From the NCBI RefSeq assembly GCF_017745095.1, contig NZ_JAGHZZ010000006.1, forward strand, positions 124,001-188,000: a DNA stretch of 64,000 bases. Reading direction: 5' to 3'. Position 1 is the first letter of the stretch. Each line of letters begins with the position of its first letter. The position numbers and the translations under genes are program-made. Below, piece after piece: positions 60,376 through 64,000 of this stretch. The notes beneath the pieces are model-generated. The model saw only the letters and a list, made by a program, of their open reading frames with translations, did not search any database and was not told the DNA's origin. This DNA is from Sporocytophaga sp. (GTDB lineage Bacteria; Bacteroidota; Bacteroidia; Cytophagales; Cytophagaceae).

Positions 60376-60819
60376 TTATTTTCTATTTAAAGACTGGATA
60401 TGGGAGAGATAACTTTTCTCTTTCTCTCTCAAATGTTTTATTATTGTTTCTGAAAGCTCCTGCTGGGTTTTGTATTTGCTTTCCATCAACTGCTTTTCTT
60501 CCTCCCTCATACTAACAATCTTTTTCAGATACTCTATCTCTTTTTTAGCAGATTCCAACTCATCCTTCAATAAAGCTAACTCATTAATACTAATATCTTC
60601 ATTGAATTCTATTGAATTGGCAGTTCCGGGAATTTTATAATAAGTGAAAAAATCATGCCCCAGCACCTCCGAAATTTTGTATAAAAGATCCGTATCCAGG
60701 GATTCTCTCTCAAAAATTCTGTATACATTTTGCCGTACAGTTCCTATCTGATCTGCAAAATCGGTAAGTTTTATACCTTTTTCTTCAAATACGGCCTTAA
60801 TACGTTCCCCAAGCTTCAT
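60376..60819 (-). CDS. XRE-family HTH regulator with coiled coil
   Basis: A 147-residue protein. Residues about 5-60 are a Cro/C1-type helix-turn-helix (LGERIKAVFEEKGIKLTDFA, DQIGTVRQNVYRIFERES, then DTDLLYKISEVLGHDFF). Residues about 80-145 form a heptad-like charged coiled coil (LKDELESAKKEIEYLKKIVS, MREEEKQLMESKYKTQQEL), suited to dimerisation. It lies convergent with globin 1 (stops abut at 60375/60376) and divergent from globin 2, whose promoter region of about 200 bases holds an FNR-like palindrome and TGTTACA/TGTAACA boxes. A role in controlling one or both globins is a natural guess but is not shown. Confidence 0.85.
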   Translation of the reverse strand: MKLGERIKAVFEEKGIKLTDFADQIGTVRQNVYRIFERESLDTDLLYKISEVLGHDFFTYYKIPGTANSIEFNEDISINELALLKDELESAKKEIEYLKKIVSMREEEKQLMESKYKTQQELSETIIKHLREKEKSYLSHIQSLNRK

Positions 60820-60915
60820 ATACTCAAATATACATTTTTTGAAACAGAATAGTTACACATTGTGAATTAAAATTTACTGTGGACAACTTTTTGTAATATT
60901 TTTTTTACTAAAATT

Positions 60916-60929
60916 TTGATTTTAATCAT
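60916..60929 (+). promoter_or_regulatory. FNR/CRP-type palindrome upstream of globin 2
   Basis: TTGAT-TTTA-ATCAT (60916-60929) matches the FNR consensus TTGAT-N4-ATCAA in nine of ten defined positions. It lies 97 bases before the globin 2 ATG and 97 bases before the XRE start on the other strand. FNR-family regulators (DNR, HcpR, FNR) respond to oxygen or NO, fitting a globin gene. Confidence 0.5.
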
Positions 60930-60932
60930 TTT

Positions 60933-60950
60933 TGTTACACTTTTGTAACA
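60933..60950. promoter_or_regulatory. TGTTACA-N4-TGTAACA inverted repeat
   Basis: A perfect 7-bp inverted repeat with CTTT spacer stands 76 bases before globin 2. Half-site copies recur nearby: GTTACA at 60852, GTAACA at 60988 and TGTAACA at 61006. Five boxes in about 160 bases suggest an operator, perhaps for the divergent XRE protein. Confidence 0.5.
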
Positions 60951-61025
60951 CAATACGACAATAGCATTGATTTTTGTCATTCAATCAGTAACAAAACATC
61001 AACACTGTAACAAAATATTAACAAC

Positions 61026-61451
61026 ATGATTAACAATATTCAAATATCCCTGGTAAAGAAAAGTTGGGAATCTGCATATAAAATTCAAGATGTGGCAGGT
61101 CCGCTTTTCTATAATCGCCTTTTCGAAATCGCTCCAGAAGTTCGACGCATGTTTGCTCATACCAATGTACAAGAGCAATCCAAAAAACTATTCCAAATGC
61201 TCAATTATATCATCCGAAAAATAGATGACCTGGATGTACTTATTGATGAAGTAGCTGCACTAGCAGGAAGACACGTGAAATATGGAGTAAAAGAACACCA
61301 CTATCAAATTGTAGGAGAAGCTCTTCTATGGACACTTGAGAAAGGTCTGGGGGACCTATGGACATCTGAGACTAAAGATTCATGGATAAAAACTTATGCT
61401 ATCCTTTCTTCAGCAATGATTGGCGCAAGCAAAATACTACAGGAAAAATAA
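61026..61451 (+). CDS. single-domain globin 2
   Basis: A 141-residue globin, related to but distinct from globin 1. Its A-helix is LVKKSWESAYK (Trp14), CD1 Phe is F43 (VRRMFAHTNVQEQ), E7 is Q51 and the proximal His is H83 (AALAGRHVKYGV). HYQIVGEALLWTLEKGLGD is the G-helix and matches flavohaemoglobin (HYPIVGxxLLxAIKxVLGD) more closely than globin 1 does. It probably reacts with NO or oxygen. It has a complex promoter region shared with the XRE gene. The next gene, a secreted hydrolase, is 155 bases away on the same strand. Confidence 0.92.
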   Translation: MINNIQISLVKKSWESAYKIQDVAGPLFYNRLFEIAPEVRRMFAHTNVQEQSKKLFQMLNYIIRKIDDLDVLIDEVAALAGRHVKYGVKEHHYQIVGEALLWTLEKGLGDLWTSETKDSWIKTYAILSSAMIGASKILQEK

Positions 61452-61606
61452 CAAAGAATCCTTTAAAAACAAGAGAGCATGGAAGCAAATAATAGCCCTT
61501 GATCAATAGTGTTCGATAAAGCATTAACCGTCCTGCTAAGCAGGTGAATTCAAATTAATTTTTAACAACTAAAAACATAACCAAAGCAAAAACATAAAAT
61601 TTTACT

Positions 61607-63784
61607 ATGAAAACATCATACAATTTTTCAAAACTTTTAGCTAAAGCAGGTGTAGCTTTAACACTTGTACCAGGAGTGGTATCAGCACAGGCATGGATTT
61701 CAAAACATGGAATGAGTCCGGCAGAATATCAATCAGCTTTCACCACCAACACAGGAAATGGATACAGACTTACACAAGTAGAGGGTTATACTTCAAATGG
61801 TGCTGAACAATATATAGCATTATGGGAAAAAGTCTCAGGGGGAACTTATGTAACACAGCATTCAATGACTGCATCGGAATTTCAGACAGCCTTTAATACT
61901 TATACTGCACAGGGTTATCGTCTTACTAAAATATCCGGCTATACAGTAAACAATGTTCCTCAGTTTGCTGCAATATGGGAAATAAAATCAGGCGGTGCCT
62001 GGGTAGCAAAGCACAATATGACAGCATCGGAATACCAAACAAATTTTAACACATATACAGCTCAGGGGTATCGCCTCAAAGATATTAGCGGATATGTTGT
62101 AAACGGAACAGAATACTTTGCTGCTATATGGGAAGTGGCCAGCGGTGGCGCTTGGTTAGCTCAACATAACCTTACAGCTGCTCAATACCAAAGCTCATTT
62201 AATACTTATACATCTCAGGGATACTTTTTAAAAGACATCACCGGATACAACAAAAATGGAGTTGATCTTTATGCAGCAGTATGGGAAAAAGTCTCTTCTC
62301 CTCTTTGGGGAGCAAGACATGGAATCAGTTCTTTGAATTATCAAAATGCTTTTGATAACTACTACTATCAAGGCTACAGGCCTAAATACTTAAATGCATT
62401 TGCTTCCGGATCCAGTGCTAAATTCAATTGCGTATGGACCAACTCTAGCTGGTCAGGAACCGAAATAGCTAAAATTGACAACGCTGTAAACGGATACATG
62501 AGCAGCCAGAGCGTAACAGGTTTATCTTTAGCTATCGCTAAAGACGGAAGACTGGTATTTGCAAAAGGATATGGAACCGCCAACAATTCCACAGGAGAAG
62601 AACTTGCTCCAAACCACAGCATGCGTATCATGAGTATATCGAAATCAGTAACCTCTGTCGGAATCATGACTTTGATACAAAAAGGACTGATGTCAAAAGA
62701 TGATGCAGTGTTTGGACCTGGAAGCATTCTTGGATCAAAATACGCTACTCCTGCAGGCAAAGAAAAACTTAACAACATAAGAGTAAGACATTTATTATGG
62801 CATACTTCCGGATTGAAACAATGCAATGGAGAAAGTGTTTTCTGGGATGCTAACAAGACACCTGATGATGCGATGGCAGTGCTTTTAGGAGAATCGAATC
62901 TAATTGTATATGATACAAGTGAACATTACCTATACTCCAACACTAACTTCTTCATTCTTGAAAGAATCATTGAACAAGTAAGCAAACAAAAATACGAAAC
63001 GTATATAAGACAAAATGTTCTTGACAAATGCGGAATCGGATCAAGCATGTTTGTTGGTCAATCTAATGGTAACCCAGTTGCTGGTGAGGCTTCTTATTCT
63101 CCGCTTACTAAAATGAACCTGCAGCTTTGGGGAGCATTTGGTGGCTGGGTAGCTCGTCCAAAAGATTTACTGAAATTGTTAAACAGAGTCGATGGTACTG
63201 CATCTCCTTCAGATATTTTATCTACCACCACACATAACACGATGACAACTATTTCCGGAGTGGATAATCAATCTTATGGATTTGGCTGGATAATAAATGG
63301 TAGCATGCAAGCACACAATGGCTGCCATGGCTCTACTAGATCATTCCTGGTTGAATTAGGTAATGGAGTAAGCTATTCCGTAATCATTAATAACACTCCT
63401 GTAAACGACGATTGCTCATGGGTTCTCAGAGGTGCGATGGATGCCGGCATAAGTACGATTGCATCATACCCTTCTATAAATTTATTTGACAATACCGGCT
63501 CGGGTACACGTGAATATGCAGTAACTTCCGCAGATCAAGGTTTCGATGCAACAATGAATGTGTCTTCTGTGAACAAAGTTGTTGCTTACCCGACATTGAG
63601 TTCAGACGGAATCATCAACTTTAACAATGCTTCCGATATCAAATCAATCATTGTAACCGATGTTCTGGGTAACAGAGAATCTCACAAGGCAGGCGATAAG
63701 ATTCAAACTCAATTGAAAGGCTTATTGATCCTCCACGTTGAGACAGAGCAAGGTAAAGAAACACAAAAAGTAATTGTTGAATAG
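61607..63784 (+). CDS. secreted serine hydrolase, class C beta-lactamase fold with five BTRD1-like repeats and T9SS sorting domain
   Basis: A 725-residue exported protein: signal peptide to about A27 (ALTLVPGVVSAQ). Residues 29-281 are five 51-residue repeats (BTRD1-type), each with AW...H...SxxxYQxxFxxYxxxGYR....GY....xxxxAxxWE, seen as AWVAKHNMTASEYQTNFNTY (131-150). The serine-hydrolase domain (about 285-620) has SxxK as S343-I-S-K346 (RIMSISKSVTSVGIM), YxN as Y443-S-N445 (HYLYSNTNFF) and a third motif HNG at H570 (AHNGCHGSTRS). The last 75 residues are a T9SS sorting domain (VVAYPTLSSDGIINFNN, LLILHVETEQGKETQKVIV). The layout matches polyglycine hydrolase-like S12 peptidases. Glycine-rich or peptidoglycan substrates are both possible. 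Confidence 0.87.
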   Translation: MKTSYNFSKLLAKAGVALTLVPGVVSAQAWISKHGMSPAEYQSAFTTNTGNGYRLTQVEGYTSNGAEQYIALWEKVSGGTYVTQHSMTASEFQTAFNTYTAQGYRLTKISGYTVNNVPQFAAIWEIKSGGAWVAKHNMTASEYQTNFNTYTAQGYRLKDISGYVVNGTEYFAAIWEVASGGAWLAQHNLTAAQYQSSFNTYTSQGYFLKDITGYNKNGVDLYAAVWEKVSSPLWGARHGISSLNYQNAFDNYYYQGYRPKYLNAFASGSSAKFNCVWTNSSWSGTEIAKIDNAVNGYMSSQSVTGLSLAIAKDGRLVFAKGYGTANNSTGEELAPNHSMRIMSISKSVTSVGIMTLIQKGLMSKDDAVFGPGSILGSKYATPAGKEKLNNIRVRHLLWHTSGLKQCNGESVFWDANKTPDDAMAVLLGESNLIVYDTSEHYLYSNTNFFILERIIEQVSKQKYETYIRQNVLDKCGIGSSMFVGQSNGNPVAGEASYSPLTKMNLQLWGAFGGWVARPKDLLKLLNRVDGTASPSDILSTTTHNTMTTISGVDNQSYGFGWIINGSMQAHNGCHGSTRSFLVELGNGVSYSVIINNTPVNDDCSWVLRGAMDAGISTIASYPSINLFDNTGSGTREYAVTSADQGFDATMNVSSVNKVVAYPTLSSDGIINFNNASDIKSIIVTDVLGNRESHKAGDKIQTQLKGLLILHVETEQGKETQKVIVE
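61691..62449 (+). repeat. five tandem 51-codon repeats in the serine hydrolase
   Basis: The repeats cover residues 29-79, 80-130, 131-181, 182-231 and 232-281. Each ends with a Trp-containing strand (ALWEKVSGG, AIWEIKSGG, AIWEVASGG, AVWEKVSS, CVWTNSS). Repeats 2-4 are closest to one another; repeats 1 and 5 are more divergent. The high similarity of neighbours suggests recent internal duplication. Confidence 0.85.
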
Positions 63785-63809
63785 TTTTGAGTTGGTTGAG
63801 TTATTCAGT

Positions 63810-63839
63810 AAAAGGGAAGCCTCAAGCTTCCCTTTTTTT
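63810..63839. terminator. terminator after the serine hydrolase
   Basis: AAAAGGGAAGC (63810-63820) pairs with GCTTCCCTTTT (63826-63836) around CTCAA, followed by more T. It is symmetric enough to also end the minus-strand gene that stops at 63839. Confidence 0.9.
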
Positions 63840-64000
63840 CATTTTATAATTCCATTTAAATCTATTTCGGGATCAGTGCCATTATAGAAATATACTGAGT
63901 CAATACCGTTAGAAATGAAAATTCCCCATTCATTTAAATACTCCGTTGTACTAATAAAATCAGTAGGTTTATCTTTTAATGGGAACTGAAGAATCTTAGA
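63839..64000 (-). CDS. 3' end of a gene on the minus strand, function unknown
   Basis: Reading the minus strand from the window edge gives 53 uninterrupted codons ending in TGA at 63839-63841. The visible C-terminus has FPLKDKPTDFIST, EYLNEWGIFISNGIDSVYF and YNGTDPEIDLNGIIK. The composition looks coding, and it stops at a terminator hairpin that also serves the opposing gene. The start lies outside the window, and I recognise no domain. Confidence 0.55.
   Translation of the reverse strand, partial: SKILQFPLKDKPTDFISTTEYLNEWGIFISNGIDSVYFYNGTDPEIDLNGIIK

Overview
The window looks like a chromosome segment of a Bacteroidota bacterium, most likely of the order Cytophagales (Cytophaga/Sporocytophaga-like). 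The evidence is indirect: AT-rich DNA, Bacteroidota-type promoters (TAnnTTTG -7 elements), few Shine-Dalgarno sites, a TonB-dependent receptor with a carboxypeptidase-regulatory-like N-terminus, two large secreted proteins with type IX secretion (T9SS) C-terminal sorting domains, a lysine/alanine-rich histone H1-like protein, and an etfB-etfA-DUF151 cluster. No phage, insertion sequence or CRISPR array was seen; almost everything reads as ordinary chromosome with many stand-alone genes.

Layout. 1-3.8 kb: end of the complex I operon (nuoM partial, nuoN), then DedA and TerC membrane proteins. 4-7.6 kb: a PBP4-type D-Ala-D-Ala carboxypeptidase, divergent from a PAS histidine kinase, then the histone H1-like gene made of 13 AASKK-type pentapeptides. 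7.7-12.9 kb: a haem/iron-chelate uptake operon on the minus strand (TonB-dependent receptor, lipoprotein, permease, ATPase). 12.9-17.9 kb: a small membrane-anchored protein, a decayed duplicate of it (pseudogene), and a 1322-residue secreted sortilin-fold/PA14 protein. 18.2-21.1 kb: etfB-etfA-DUF151 nuclease, a TPR protein and tRNA-Pro(GGG). 21.2-35.3 kb: small secreted proteins, a methyltransferase, dnaB, mpl, a DEDD exonuclease, a CAP/OmpA-like protein, M48 and M23 peptidases, a FAH-family enzyme, Bcp peroxiredoxin and a VWA protein. 35.3-43.4 kb: class III aminotransferase, thioredoxin, a thioredoxin-reductase-like enzyme, YajQ, a methyltransferase, PhoH and a rhomboid cluster.

44.1-48.1 kb holds the high-affinity phosphate transporter pstSCAB, preceded by about 700 bp of AT-rich DNA studded with TTTACA/TGTAAA hexamers. 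It converges on hisC-hisB-hisH-hisA-hisF-hisIE (48.2-53.1 kb), a compact minus-strand histidine operon without hisG or hisD. 53.3-59.6 kb carries an ACT-like small protein, an AraC regulator with a DUF3052/OmdA fusion and a polytopic glycosyltransferase-like protein, a TonB-C protein, an isoaspartyl peptidase and a triple-PAS protein that has a histidine-kinase dimerisation helix but no ATPase domain.

60-61.5 kb holds two single-domain globins flanking an XRE regulator; the second globin's promoter region has an FNR-type palindrome and repeated TGTTACA/TGTAACA boxes. 61.6-63.8 kb encodes a secreted serine hydrolase (class C beta-lactamase fold) with five 51-residue BTRD1-type repeats and a T9SS sorting domain, resembling polyglycine-hydrolase architecture. 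The last 160 bases hold the 3' end of a minus-strand gene.

The most interesting places, in my judgement, are the globin-XRE-globin unit with its control region, the BTRD-repeat serine hydrolase, the hexamer array before pstS with the EF-hand-like loop in PstS, the ATPase-less PAS/DHp protein, and the decayed tandem duplication at 13.6 kb.
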